Assembly: GCF_008831085.1 (NCBI RefSeq)
Contig: NZ_WBJY01000001.1
Location: 62,001 to 126,000 of the forward strand
DNA: 64,000 nucleotides
Source of the DNA: Pseudoclavibacter endophyticus
Lineage (GTDB): Bacteria > Actinomycetota > Actinomycetes > Actinomycetales > Microbacteriaceae
Direction of reading: 5' to 3'
The notes beneath the pieces are model-generated. The model was not told the DNA's origin. It saw only the letters and a list, made by a program, of their open reading frames with translations, and made no database searches. Positions 1 through 8,350 of the stretch are shown here, in pieces. The position numbers and the translations under genes are program-made. Position 1 is the stretch's first letter. The number at the start of each line of letters is the position of its first letter.

Positions 1-170
1 TGACCCTGGTCCTTGGTCCGCGTGGAGCGTCTGGTCCGCAGGGGTGGCGAGCGCGCCGTTCAATCGACGAGCGATCGACAATTCGCTGCCCTCTATGCGA
101 CGGGTCAGGGTACCTCGGCGCGAGGGCCGCCAACAGCACGAGGAGGCCGCGTACGAGAAGTTCGCGCGGG

Positions 171-186
171 TGTTCCACGTGAAACG
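171..186. other. parS: parS-like ParB binding site 1
   Basis: The 16-mer TGTTCCACGTGAAACG matches the bacterial parS consensus TGTTTCACGTGAAACA at 14 of 16 positions, including the whole CACGTGAAAC core. It lies about 1.5 kb upstream of parA, where origin-proximal ParB sites are normally clustered. Confidence 0.8.
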
Positions 187-623
187 GGAGCGAGCCGCTT
201 CGTGCCACGATGCGAGGGAACGCGACTCGCACAGTGCTGGTCTATCGCCGCGTCGAAGCCGCGAGGGTATCAACGTGCTTCACGCACTGCTCGAGCTGTG
301 TGAACGGCGGGGTCGAATGGCTCGGCTGTGGGTGTCCAGTCGGCGGTGCGTCGGGTCGGTCGTGTCCGGTCATCGTGGACATTGTGCTCGAGGAGGCCGA
401 GCCACGACGGTCCGGCCACGACGGTGGCCCGCCTCGACGGCCCCCAGATTCGATGGCGTCGCGTAGGGCCGCGCGGCGAATGACGCGGTCCCACCCCTCG
501 CTGACGCGACGCTCCCACGGACGCGACCCCTCGACCCCTACGTCCTGACGGGAAGTGACAGTGGCGTGCCGTTCAGCGTGCCGGTGGGGCGCGTTGCCGC
601 GCCGGATACGGTGCGCGGGAGGA

Positions 624-639
624 TGTTGCACGTGAAACA
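624..639. other. parS: parS-like ParB binding site 2
   Basis: TGTTGCACGTGAAACA matches the parS consensus at 15 of 16 positions, the best match in the window. It lies 22 bases before the rsmG start codon, so a bound ParB could cover the rsmG promoter region. Confidence 0.85.
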
Positions 640-661
640 CTTGGAAAGGAGGACAGTCGAT

Positions 662-1360
662 ATGAGCAATCACGAATCATCTGGCGCGGGAAAGCAACCG
701 TTCGCCGTGGAAGCCGAACCGCCGATCGCAGCGCAGCTCTTTGGCGACAACATCGTTCAGGCTCGGCGGTTCGCCGCCGACCTCGCTGAGGACGGCGAGC
801 TTCGGGGACTGATTGGACCATCGGAGTATCCCCGGCTCTGGACGCGACACATCGTCAACTCCGTACTTCTCGCTCCACTCCTCAGAGAGTCGGTCGCCGA
901 TGTCGGGTCAGGTGCCGGTCTCCCAGGAATCCCACTCGCGATCGCGAGGCCGGATGTGGCATTCACGCTGATCGAGCCGATGGAACGCCGGACAACGTGG
1001 CTCAATGACGTCGTGGAGCGGCTGGCGCTGAAGAACGTCACCATCCTCCGAGCGCGTGCGGAAGACGTCCATGACGACGTCGCGGTCCAGCAGGTGACTG
1101 CCCGCGCGGTATCCGCCATGTCCAAATTGATACCGCTGACGGCCCCGTTGGCGGTCGCGGGCGGGGAGCTACTCCTCTTGAAGGGGCGCGCCGCCGAGAC
1201 GGAGATCGACAAGGCATCCAAGGTGATTCGCAAGTATCGACTGAGCGAAGTCCGGGTCGAGGAACTCGGCGAAGGACTCGACACCGAGCCAACTCGGGTC
1301 GTCCGGGCGCTGGTCGACGCGGAGGTCGGGGCCAGCCAAGACCTCACCGAGGATCGCTGA
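662..1360 (+). CDS. rsmG: 16S rRNA (guanine-N7) methyltransferase RsmG
   Basis: RsmG (GidB) uses S-adenosylmethionine to methylate N7 of a conserved guanine in the 530 loop of 16S rRNA; loss gives low-level streptomycin resistance in other bacteria. The 232-residue product has a Rossmann-type SAM site, ADVGSGAGLPGIPLAIA, near residues 79-95, followed by IEPMERRTTWL. The reading frame is open upstream to 566, but the ATG at 662 is chosen because an AAAGGAGG-like ribosome site precedes it and the longer form would include parS site 2. Position left of parA-parB is the usual actinobacterial arrangement. Confidence 0.95.
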   Translation: MSNHESSGAGKQPFAVEAEPPIAAQLFGDNIVQARRFAADLAEDGELRGLIGPSEYPRLWTRHIVNSVLLAPLLRESVADVGSGAGLPGIPLAIARPDVAFTLIEPMERRTTWLNDVVERLALKNVTILRARAEDVHDDVAVQQVTARAVSAMSKLIPLTAPLAVAGGELLLLKGRAAETEIDKASKVIRKYRLSEVRVEELGEGLDTEPTRVVRALVDAEVGASQDLTEDR

Positions 1361-1392
1361 AGAAGGCGACTGCGGGCGACTCCGATTGCCCG

Positions 1393-1408
1393 CGTTCCAC
1401 GTGAAACG
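1393..1408. other. parS: parS-like ParB binding site 3
   Basis: CGTTCCACGTGAAACG keeps the CCACGTGAAAC core and matches the parS consensus at 13 of 16 positions. It is in the rsmG-parA gap and could also contribute to autoregulation of parAB by ParB. Confidence 0.65.
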
Positions 1409-1543
1409 CCAGCCTCAGCAATGAAGACCGCTGCCGGTCTGGCTGCGCGATGCGGACGTTGTCGGCGCGCCGCGCATCGCCCATGTAGGAGGCCGCCCGT
1501 GGCATCATTGACCCACCGCGTCGCGATGGTGCGTCGTCGGGGG

Positions 1544-1566
1544 CCTGCGGGAAAGCCGCCCGCAGG
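1544..1566. terminator. hairpin in rsmG-parA gap
   Basis: CCTGCGGG and CCCGCAGG form an 8-base-pair perfect stem around a 7-base loop, between rsmG and parA. No T tract follows, so it may be a weak terminator, an mRNA leader structure or neutral. Confidence 0.35.
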
Positions 1567-1649
1567 GAACATCCACAGCGAAGCTGTACTCGGCGCGCTG
1601 GGGCCGAAGATCAGGCAGAATGGGTGTTCAACGGCCGGAAAGGACTTGC

Positions 1650-2552
1650 GTGTCATCGGACAGTACTCGTACGGACAGCATTGAGGATTCGCCAATCGCG
1701 CGCGAGCTCTCGCAGCTGACCGATCGCAAGAAACGCCTGGTCAATGCGGAGTTCCCGCTTCCCGCGGAGACCCGAATCTTCACCATCTCCAATCAGAAGG
1801 GGGGAGTCGGGAAGACGACCACCACGGTCAACGTCGCGGCAGCGATGGCCACAATGGGCGCGCGAGTGCTCGTCATCGACCTGGACCCCCAGGGCAATGC
1901 CTCCACGGCGCTCGGTATTGATCACCGCGGTGACGTCGCAGGAATCTACGAAGCAATCCTCGATGATCAACCGATCTCCGAACTGATCTCCGAAAGCCCA
2001 GATGTCCCGGGGCTGTGGGGCGTTCCGGCCACGCTTGACCTTGCGGGCGCGGAGGTCGAGCTCGTGAACGTCGATCACCGCGAGTACCGGTTGCGGCGTG
2101 CCATCGCGGCCCTTCTGGTCGATGAGTCAGTCGACCGTTTCGACTACATCTTCATCGACTGCCCGCCGTCACTGGGTCTCCTCACCGTCAACGCGTTCGT
2201 CGCCGCGCGCGAGGTGCTGATCCCAATCCAGTGTGAGTACTACGCGCTCGAGGGGCTGAGTCAGCTCATCTCGAACGTGAACCGGCTCTCGGAGCACCTC
2301 AACCCCGATTTACGGCTCACCACGATCCTGTTGACCATGTACGACGGCCGCACCAACCTCTCGCAGCAGGTCGCGGCCGAAGTGCGAAAGCACTTCTCGG
2401 CAGAAACGCTGGGCGCCGTGATTCCGCGCTCGATCCGCGTCTCCGAGGCACCGAGCTACGGTCAAACGGTCATCAGCTACGACCCCAATTCCTCGGGAGC
2501 CATCTCGTATCGCGAGGCCGCGCTCGAGATCGGCACGAGAGGAGCACGCTGA
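1650..2552 (+). CDS. parA: chromosome partitioning ATPase ParA
   Basis: ParA-family ATPase that binds DNA non-specifically as an ATP dimer and positions ParB-parS complexes during origin segregation. The deviant Walker A motif QKGGVGKTTTTVNVA is near residues 48-62, Walker A' is VIDLDPQGNAST, and Walker B is IFIDCPPSLG. The frame is open from an ATG at 1620, but the GTG at 1650 is preferred because GGAAAGGA lies 5 bases before it; this gives 300 residues with a roughly 45-residue basic N-terminal tail before the ATPase domain. parB follows after one base, so the two are co-transcribed. Confidence 0.95.
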   Translation: MSSDSTRTDSIEDSPIARELSQLTDRKKRLVNAEFPLPAETRIFTISNQKGGVGKTTTTVNVAAAMATMGARVLVIDLDPQGNASTALGIDHRGDVAGIYEAILDDQPISELISESPDVPGLWGVPATLDLAGAEVELVNVDHREYRLRRAIAALLVDESVDRFDYIFIDCPPSLGLLTVNAFVAAREVLIPIQCEYYALEGLSQLISNVNRLSEHLNPDLRLTTILLTMYDGRTNLSQQVAAEVRKHFSAETLGAVIPRSIRVSEAPSYGQTVISYDPNSSGAISYREAALEIGTRGAR

Positions 2553-2553
2553 C

Positions 2554-3783
2554 ATGGCGGCGAAGAAGCGTACGGGTCTCGGTCGCGGGATCAGCTCGCT
2601 CATCCCATCGGGGACGGAGTCGAAAGAACGGCCGGTCGACGTGTTCTTCGGCAGCGCAACTGCCCAGGAGGCGACGAGTGTGCCCGAAAGCGACGCCGCC
2701 CAGGCGGGAGACGGGCGTGCTTCGGCGCCGGCCACGGCGGCCACGGCCGACTCTCCCGTCGACGGGTCCGGACGCGCCGCGCAGGGAGCAAACGCCGGTC
2801 TGGGCAACGCTGGGACAGCCGTGCCGGAGACCGGCATGCCCGTGACGGGCGCCCCCGAGACCGGGGCTGCCGTGCAGCCCAATGCCGCGAGCGAAGACGA
2901 GCGCCTTGTCCCGACGCCCGGAGCGAGGTTGGTGTACCTCCCGCCGGCGAGCATCGTGCCGAACGCGTGGCAGCCGCGACGCGAATTCGATCAGGAGGCC
3001 CTCGAGGAGCTTACGCACTCGGTACGGGAGTTCGGCGTCTTGCAGCCCATCATCGTTCGTCCGATCCCCGACGACCACCCGCTCGTCGGGGAAGCCGAGT
3101 ACGAGCTCATCATGGGCGAGCGACGACTCCGAGCGACGAAGGCTGCGGGACTCGACCGTATCCCGGCGATCCTCAAAGAGACGCCGAACGACGACATGCT
3201 TCGCGACGCGTTGCTCGAGAACCTGCACCGCAGCGAACTGAACCCCCTCGAAGAGGCGAGTGCGTATCAGCAGCTCCTCGATGACTTCGGCATCACGCAG
3301 GAGGAGCTCGCGCGGCGCATCGGGCGATCACGACCGCAGATCAGCAACACCATGCGGCTGCTGAAGCTGCCGATCGACGTGCAGCGGCGAGTCGCCGCCG
3401 GAGTGCTCTCGGCTGGGCACGCGCGCGCGATCCTCAGCGCCGGTGAGCCCGCCGCGATGACGCAACTGGCCGACAAGATCGTCAATGAAGATCTGTCAGT
3501 CCGCGCGGCGGAGGCCGCCGCCGGCAAGTCAGGCTCGCGCTCGACGACGGCGGGTACGAAGCCTCAAGCAGGAGGACTGACCGGGTACCTCGACGAGGTC
3601 AGCGAGCGGCTCGGCGATCGCCTGAATACTCGCGTGAAAGTGACGCTGCGTCGCACAAAAGGGCAGATCGTCGTCGACTTCGCATCGGTCGCCGATCTGA
3701 ACCGCATCCTTGTGGAACTCGGAGACGACCCCGCGGGCGGCCCGCGCACGGAGGCGGAGCCGGCGCCCCCGACCCGGCGCTAG
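2554..3783 (+). CDS. parB: chromosome partitioning protein ParB
   Basis: ParB is the CTP-dependent DNA clamp that loads at parS and spreads on flanking DNA. The 409-residue protein begins with MAAKKRTGLGRGISSLIP, the ParA-interacting N terminus. A variable Ala/Gly/Pro-rich linker (about 30-120) contains near-repeats of PETG. The ParB/sulfiredoxin domain (about 125-220) has GERRLRA near 188 and ENLHRSELNPLEEA near 222. A helix-turn-helix, TQEELARRIGRSRPQISN, is near 247-264, followed by the dimerisation domain. The gene starts one base after parA and ends four bases inside the convergent ligase gene. Confidence 0.96.
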   Translation: MAAKKRTGLGRGISSLIPSGTESKERPVDVFFGSATAQEATSVPESDAAQAGDGRASAPATAATADSPVDGSGRAAQGANAGLGNAGTAVPETGMPVTGAPETGAAVQPNAASEDERLVPTPGARLVYLPPASIVPNAWQPRREFDQEALEELTHSVREFGVLQPIIVRPIPDDHPLVGEAEYELIMGERRLRATKAAGLDRIPAILKETPNDDMLRDALLENLHRSELNPLEEASAYQQLLDDFGITQEELARRIGRSRPQISNTMRLLKLPIDVQRRVAAGVLSAGHARAILSAGEPAAMTQLADKIVNEDLSVRAAEAAAGKSGSRSTTAGTKPQAGGLTGYLDEVSERLGDRLNTRVKVTLRRTKGQIVVDFASVADLNRILVELGDDPAGGPRTEAEPAPPTRR

Positions 3784-4841
3784 CGATCGGGCGCCCCGGT
3801 ACTCCCCGGAACGCCGCCCTCCAACGCCGCGGCAGCATCCACCGCTGCCGTCGATGCCGGCTCTGTGGTCTCGGTGTTCTGCTCAACGTGACCCCGCGTC
3901 GCCGCGGCGCGCACGAGATCGGCGTAGACCGCTGTCAGGTCGAGACCGGCCGCCTCGATACCGAGGGGAACGATCGACGTCTCGGTGAGACCGGGAATGG
4001 GGTCAGCCTCGATGAACCACGGCTCGCCGGCATCGTCGACGATCATGTCGACGCGTGCCAGATCGCGCAGGCCGATGGTTTCGTACGCAGAACGGGCCAT
4101 CGCGGCGACCTTTGTGGCGACGTCCTCGTCGAGCCGGGCCGGCGCGTAGTACGTCGTCTCGCCGGCGTTGTACCGGGCGCCATAGTCGAACACGCCACCG
4201 TTCGGGACGACCTCGACCGCGGGAATCGCAAACGGTCCCTCACCGCGGTCGACGACGCCGACCATGACCTCCGTGCCTTCGATCTTGCGCTCGATCAGCG
4301 CGGTGTCGAAATAGGTCAACGCCGTCACGAGCGCCCCGCGGAAGTCGTCAAGGGTCTCGACGAACGACACCCCCTGTGCTGAACCGCCCTCGAGCGGCTT
4401 GACGACGGCCGGGAGCGTCAGGCCGGCGCCGATCGCGTCGATGACCGAGGATGCTCCCAGCTCACGGAAGACCGTGTTCGGGAGGACGATCGACTCCGGC
4501 GAGCGGAGTCCTGCGCGTTTCGCCATCACCTTGGCGGCACCCTTGTCCCACGCCAGCCTCGCCCCGCCGGGCTTGGCTCCGACGTAGGGCAGTCGGATCG
4601 CGCGGAGGAGCGAGTACAACGCACCATCCTCGCCGCTCGCGCCGTGCAGTACCGGCCAGACCACATCGGGGCGCGAATCGGCGAGGTGGCCGAGGAGGCC
4701 GGCATCCGGGTCGATGAGTTCGACCCTCATGCCGGCCCGTTGCAGCGCGTCGGTGACACGACGTCCCGACCGCAACGACACATCGCGTTCGTGCGAAATG
4801 CCGCCGGCGAGGACCACCACGTGCAGGTTCTGCTTGCTCAC
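3780..4841 (-). CDS. D-alanine--D-alanine ligase-like ATP-grasp protein
   Basis: Member of the Ddl branch of ATP-grasp ligases, which join two D-amino acids for peptidoglycan precursors. Seen are the N-terminal VVVLAGGISHERDVSLRSG, the glycine-rich LEGGSAQGVSFVE ATP loop and the C-terminal IEADPIPGLTETS. The last segment normally reads E-x-N with Asn as a magnesium ligand; here it is E-A-D. The GTG at 4841 is preferred because AAGGAG lies nine bases upstream; an in-frame GTG at 4865 lacks a good site. Product 353 residues. A Ddl homologue beside parB is often a paralogue, so its role as the main ligase is uncertain. Confidence 0.75.
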   Translation of the reverse strand: MSKQNLHVVVLAGGISHERDVSLRSGRRVTDALQRAGMRVELIDPDAGLLGHLADSRPDVVWPVLHGASGEDGALYSLLRAIRLPYVGAKPGGARLAWDKGAAKVMAKRAGLRSPESIVLPNTVFRELGASSVIDAIGAGLTLPAVVKPLEGGSAQGVSFVETLDDFRGALVTALTYFDTALIERKIEGTEVMVGVVDRGEGPFAIPAVEVVPNGGVFDYGARYNAGETTYYAPARLDEDVATKVAAMARSAYETIGLRDLARVDMIVDDAGEPWFIEADPIPGLTETSIVPLGIEAAGLDLTAVYADLVRAAATRGHVEQNTETTEPASTAAVDAAAALEGGVPGSTGAPDR

Positions 4842-4874
4842 GGTCTGGGGCTCCTTCGTCGTCACGGTGCGGGG

Positions 4875-6191
4875 TCAGCTGATGTCGGGCGGCGGCATTG
4901 TCACGCGGTCTTCGCCGCGGCTGCGGGCCGCCGTACCGAACGTTTCGAGGAGCTCGAGCTCGCCGTTGATCACGTTCGCCAGGCGGCGAACGCCGAGGCG
5001 GATGCGATCGGGCGTGGGGTAGCAGAACGAGAGCCGGATCTCCTGCTGCCCGCGGCCATCCGCATAGAACGCCGTGCCCGGCGTGTAGGCGACGAGCTCG
5101 GTGACCGCCCGCGGCAGCATCTCCTTCGAGTCGAGCTCGGGCGTGAGCCGGAGCCAGGTGAAGAACCCGCCGTCCGGGCTCGTCCACGACAGCTGGGGAA
5201 GGTGCTCGCGGAGCGCCTGGTCCATGGCATCCCGGCGCTCTTTGTACACCGCTCGGAAACCGGCGATCTGCTGCTGCCAGTCGCTCTGCCGGAGGTACTC
5301 CGTCACAACCCACTGATTGAACGTGGACGGCGAGAGGATCGACGATTCGACCGCCAATATGAGCTTCTCTCGAATGGCGTGTGGCGCAAGGGCCCAGCCG
5401 ACACGGAGACCGGGCGAGAGGATCTTTGAGAACGAGCCCAGGTAGATCACGTGCTCGGCGTCGAGCGACCGGATCGCGGGCGGTGCGGGCTCGCCGAAGT
5501 AGAGCAGCCCATACGGGTTGTCCTCGAGGATGAGGATGTGCTCGCGCTTGCAAATCTCGAGCACGCGGGCCCGTCGCTCGAGCGACATGGTGACGGCGGC
5601 AGGATTGTTGAAGTTTGGAATCGTGTAGAGGAACTTCAGCGTCTTGCCCTCCGCCCGCAGACGGGCGATGGACTGCTCGAGCGCTTCCGGGATGAGCCCG
5701 TCGTCGTCGAGGTCGACGTGCACGATCTGCGCCTGATAGCTGCGGAACGTGCCGATGGCGCCCACATAGCTCGGCGACTCGGCGAGCACGACATCGCCGG
5801 GGTCGAGGAAGAGTTTGGCGACGAGATCAAGGGCGTGCTGCGAGCCGGTCGTCGTCACGATGTCGTCCGGCGAGGCGTCGACGATGCCCTCGAGCGCCAT
5901 GATTTGCAGGATCTGCTCACGCACCTCGGGGATGCCCTGCCCACCGCCGTACTGCAGGGCTTCGCTGCCGTGCTCGCGCATCATGGCCCGGAACGCCGAG
6001 TCGATGAGCTCCTCCGGCAGCGCCTTGACGTACGGCATGCCCCCGGCGAGCGAGACGACCTCGGGGCGCGATGCCACCGCGAACAGTGCCCGGACCTCGC
6101 TCGCCGCGAGGCCCGCGGTACGTTCCGCGTAGCTCGAGTACCAGGGATCGAACGTGCGGCCGGTCTGTGGGCCGCGCTCTCCGGATGTCAC
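4875..6191 (-). CDS. PLP-dependent aminotransferase, class I/II (2-aminoadipate/MocR-like)
   Basis: Fold-type I aminotransferase of 438 residues, related to LysN/2-aminoadipate aminotransferases and the catalytic half of MocR regulators, but with no winged-helix domain. VVSLAGGMPYVKALP near residues 45-60 is the family's substrate-binding start, DIVTTTGSQHALDLVA the PLP phosphate region, IPNFNNPAA the loop before the catalytic domain, and YLGSFSKILSPGLRVGW carries the PLP lysine K256. Start GTG has GGAGGA six bases upstream. The true amino donor and acceptor cannot be read from sequence. It ends 33 bases before the ligase gene and is probably co-transcribed with it. Confidence 0.85.
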   Translation of the reverse strand: MTSGERGPQTGRTFDPWYSSYAERTAGLAASEVRALFAVASRPEVVSLAGGMPYVKALPEELIDSAFRAMMREHGSEALQYGGGQGIPEVREQILQIMALEGIVDASPDDIVTTTGSQHALDLVAKLFLDPGDVVLAESPSYVGAIGTFRSYQAQIVHVDLDDDGLIPEALEQSIARLRAEGKTLKFLYTIPNFNNPAAVTMSLERRARVLEICKREHILILEDNPYGLLYFGEPAPPAIRSLDAEHVIYLGSFSKILSPGLRVGWALAPHAIREKLILAVESSILSPSTFNQWVVTEYLRQSDWQQQIAGFRAVYKERRDAMDQALREHLPQLSWTSPDGGFFTWLRLTPELDSKEMLPRAVTELVAYTPGTAFYADGRGQQEIRLSFCYPTPDRIRLGVRRLANVINGELELLETFGTAARSRGEDRVTMPPPDIS

Positions 6192-6265
6192 GTGGGGTCC
6201 TCCGTGTCGTCGAAATGCCAGGGTACGCCGACTGAGGGCGCGGTGTTCGCTGCCGGGACAACTAC

Positions 6266-6299
6266 GAAGCCCGATGCCGCGGGTACGGCACCGGGCTTC
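6266..6299 (-). terminator. hairpin terminator after trxA
   Basis: Two 14-base arms (GAAGCCCGATGCCG and CGGCACCGGGCTTC) pair at 13 of 14 positions around a 6-base loop. It lies downstream of trxA on the minus strand and before the aminotransferase promoter. Only a weak T-rich tail follows. Confidence 0.7.
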
Positions 6300-6386
6300 G
6301 GTGGGTGATCTGTGCCGGCCACGCCCGCGACCCGACGGTGTCGGCGACCGGGGCGCGCACGCGCGCGGACCTCGAGGAACGCGGGC

Positions 6387-6707
6387 CTAGAGGAACGCGG
6401 CGAGCTCCTTCTCAATGACGGCCTTCGGGCGGGCCCCGACGAACTCGGTCACCTGCTCGCCGCCCTTGAAGACCTTCATGGCCGGAATCGAGGTGATGCC
6501 GTACTCCATGGCGAGCTGCTGTTCGGCATCCACGTCGACCTTGACGATCTTGAGGTTGTCGTGCTCGCCGGCCAGCTGGTCGAGCACGGGCGCGACCTGG
6601 CGGCAGGGGCCGCACCAGGCGGCCCAGAAGTCGACGAGAACGACCTTATCGGGCTCGTTGATCTCGTCTTTGAACGTGGCGGCGGTGGCGTTGACGGCGT
6701 TGCTCAC
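6387..6707 (-). CDS. trxA: thioredoxin
   Basis: Cytoplasmic disulfide reductase of 106 residues, standard thioredoxin length. The redox motif WCGPC gives cysteines 32 and 35, preceded by VVLVDFWAA and followed later by the cis-proline segment GITSIPAMKVFKGG. The frame stays open far upstream but the GTG at 6707 is chosen because GGAGAA precedes it by five bases and it gives the canonical N terminus. It follows trxB by 49 bases and is presumably transcribed from the same thiol-stress promoter; TrxB reduces it. Confidence 0.95.
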   Translation of the reverse strand: MSNAVNATAATFKDEINEPDKVVLVDFWAAWCGPCRQVAPVLDQLAGEHDNLKIVKVDVDAEQQLAMEYGITSIPAMKVFKGGEQVTEFVGARPKAVIEKELAAFL

Positions 6708-6756
6708 GGTGTTCTCCGTTCGTGGGTGGGACAGACAGGGGTGGATGTTCTGGGCG

Positions 6757-7860
6757 TTAGCGCTGCCCGCCGACGCCGGGGACCTCGATGGCCTCGAAGG
6801 CGAACGCGGGTGCGTTCGCGGGCTCGCCGATCTGCGGCGTGGACGACTCGACGGTGGCGCCCTCAGGGCCGACCGCCGCGTCATCGTCAGCGGCCGTGTC
6901 GACGACCTCGAGCTCGCCGACCCTCGCGAGGAGCTCGGCGGGGGCGGAGGCGAGGTAGTGCTCGGCGTCGATGGCCGCGATGCAGCCGGTACCAGCCGCC
7001 GTGACGGCCTGGCGGTACGTGGGGTCGATGACGTCGCCGCAGGCGAAGACGCCGGGAAGGCTCGTGCGCGACGACCGGCCTTCGACGGCGATGGTGCCCT
7101 CCGGCGTGATCGCCACCTGTTCGCGCACGAGGTCGATGCGGGGATCGTTGCCGATCGCGATGAAGACGCCCGTGACATCCAGCTGCGATTCCTCGCCAGT
7201 ACGCGTGTCCCGCAGGCGCAGCGACGAGACCTTGTCTTCGCCGATGATCTCTTCCACGGTCGCGAACGGGTGCCAGTCGATCTTGGGATTGGCCTTCGCA
7301 CGTTCGAGCATGATCGTCGATGCCCGGTAGTTGTCGGACCGGTGGATGATCGTCACCCGGTCTGCGAAGCGGGTCAGGAACGTCGCCTCCTCCATCGCCG
7401 AGTCGCCGCCGCCCACGACGGCGATGTGCTGCTCCCGGAAGAACGCGCCGTCACAGGTGGCGCACCAGCTGACGCCGTGGCCCGACAGGCGGTCCTCCGA
7501 ATCGAGCCCGAGGCGCCGGTACGCCGAACCGGTTGCGAGAATGACGGCGATCGCTTCGAATTCGCCCGAGTAGCTCGTGACAACGCGCTTGACGTCGCCG
7601 TCGAGGTGGAGCTCGGTGACGTCGTCGTAGACGAGCTCGGCGCCGAACCGCTCCGCCTGCTCCTGCAGCTTGGTCATGAGATCGGGGCCCATGATCCCTT
7701 CGGGGAAGCCGGGGAAGTTCTCGACATCGGTCGTGTTCATGAGCTCGCCGCCCACCTCGACGCTCGAAGTGATGACGACCGGCTTCAGCCCGGCCCGCGC
7801 CGCGTAGATGGCGGCCGTATAGCCGGCGGGGCCAGACCCCACGATGACGACGTTTCGCAT
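6757..7860 (-). CDS. trxB: thioredoxin reductase
   Basis: NADPH-dependent FAD enzyme that reduces thioredoxin. The FAD motif IVGSGPAGYTAA is at residues 6-17, the redox-active SWCATCDG places cysteines at 133 and 136, the NADPH motif VVGGGDSAMEEA follows, and the C-terminal FAD motif is GVFACGDVIDPTYRQAVTAA. The ATG at 7860 has CTGGAGGA upstream. At 367 residues it is about 50 longer than typical enzymes: an acidic, low-complexity tail begins near residue 315. Transcription most likely comes from the SigR/SigH-type promoter at 7891-7918. Confidence 0.95.
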   Translation of the reverse strand: MRNVVIVGSGPAGYTAAIYAARAGLKPVVITSSVEVGGELMNTTDVENFPGFPEGIMGPDLMTKLQEQAERFGAELVYDDVTELHLDGDVKRVVTSYSGEFEAIAVILATGSAYRRLGLDSEDRLSGHGVSWCATCDGAFFREQHIAVVGGGDSAMEEATFLTRFADRVTIIHRSDNYRASTIMLERAKANPKIDWHPFATVEEIIGEDKVSSLRLRDTRTGEESQLDVTGVFIAIGNDPRIDLVREQVAITPEGTIAVEGRSSRTSLPGVFACGDVIDPTYRQAVTAAGTGCIAAIDAEHYLASAPAELLARVGELEVVDTAADDDAAVGPEGATVESSTPQIGEPANAPAFAFEAIEVPGVGGQR

Positions 7861-7890
7861 TGATCCTCCAGCAGATCGGTACGTGGGCGA

Positions 7891-7918
7891 CAACGACTCG
7901 AGCCTATGTGGTATTCCC
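7891..7918 (-). promoter_or_regulatory. SigR/SigH-type (thiol stress) promoter of trxB-trxA
   Basis: On the minus strand the sequence reads GGGAAT, 18 bases, GTTG. This fits the GGAAT-N18/19-GTT consensus of the actinobacterial disulfide-stress sigma factors SigR (Streptomyces) and SigH (Mycobacterium), whose classic targets include trxB and trxA. The predicted start would lie near 7884, leaving a short leader with the trxB ribosome site. Confidence 0.75.
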
Positions 7919-8037
7919 ACCGGCGTCGCGTGAGGGGCCCCACCGCTTTCGAGGGGCGGAAAGCCGACTTCTGCGCGTGGCCTCGGGCTCGGTGGCGTCC
8001 GGCAACCGGATGCTGGAGGTGCGCACCTCGCCTGCCC

Positions 8038-8043
8038 TACGCT
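8038..8043 (+). promoter_or_regulatory. -10 box TACGCT, leaderless start of the NIPSNAP-like gene
   Basis: TACGCT ends seven bases before the ATG at 8051, and no ribosome site fits between. Transcription would begin at or next to the start codon. Confidence 0.6.
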
Positions 8044-8050
8044 TCGAGCC

Positions 8051-8350
8051 ATGACAACAACGCAGTTGCGCCGGTACGTGGTGAAGCCAGAACTGTTCGA
8101 CGAGTTCGTCGAGTGGTTCACGACGAGGCTGACGCCGGTCCGCGAGGCTGCCGGGTTCACCGTCGCTTTCGCCGCGGCGAACCGCGAGCGCTCGGAGTTC
8201 GTGTGGGCCGTGTCGGTCGATGGCGACCGCGACCGGTTCGACGCGATCGACGCCGCGTACGCGGCCTCACCCGAGCGCGCGGCGGCTTTCGAGGGCGTGC
8301 CCCAGTTCGCGAACGACATGCAGCTCGACTTCGTCGAACGCCTGAAGTAG
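8051..8350 (+). CDS. small NIPSNAP-like / dimeric alpha-beta barrel protein
   Basis: A 99-residue protein without signal peptide or membrane segment. The pattern RRYVVKPELFDEFVEWF, then RERSEFVWAVSVDG, then a helix rich in acidic residues and FANDMQLDFVERL is typical of NIPSNAP-type ferredoxin-like folds, small dimeric barrels of mostly unknown function. No catalytic residues can be named. The start fits a leaderless transcript. It stands alone between divergent trxB and serA. Function unknown. Confidence 0.7.
   Translation: MTTTQLRRYVVKPELFDEFVEWFTTRLTPVREAAGFTVAFAAANRERSEFVWAVSVDGDRDRFDAIDAAYAASPERAAAFEGVPQFANDMQLDFVERLK

Larger units (their letters stand above)
1..661. other. origin-proximal non-coding stretch with two parS-like sites
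   Basis: No convincing coding region is visible in the first 661 bases. Several short reading frames overlap one another on both strands, none has a recognisable domain or a good ribosome binding site, and none matches the neighbours' codon pattern. The stretch carries two parS-like palindromes (171-186 and 624-639). In related genomes the gene left of rsmG is usually khpB/jag; the first three bases are TGA and could be its stop codon, but this cannot be checked inside the window. Confidence 0.6.

Noticed and set aside
13-566. Several short overlapping open frames before rsmG
   Set aside because: They overlap in different frames and strands, none has a ribosome site or family resemblance, and parS-like sites lie within them.
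1566-1576. ACATCCACA considered as a DnaA box
   Set aside because: It matches TTATCCACA only partly, stands alone, and no AT-rich unwinding region is present, so the replication origin itself is not in the window.
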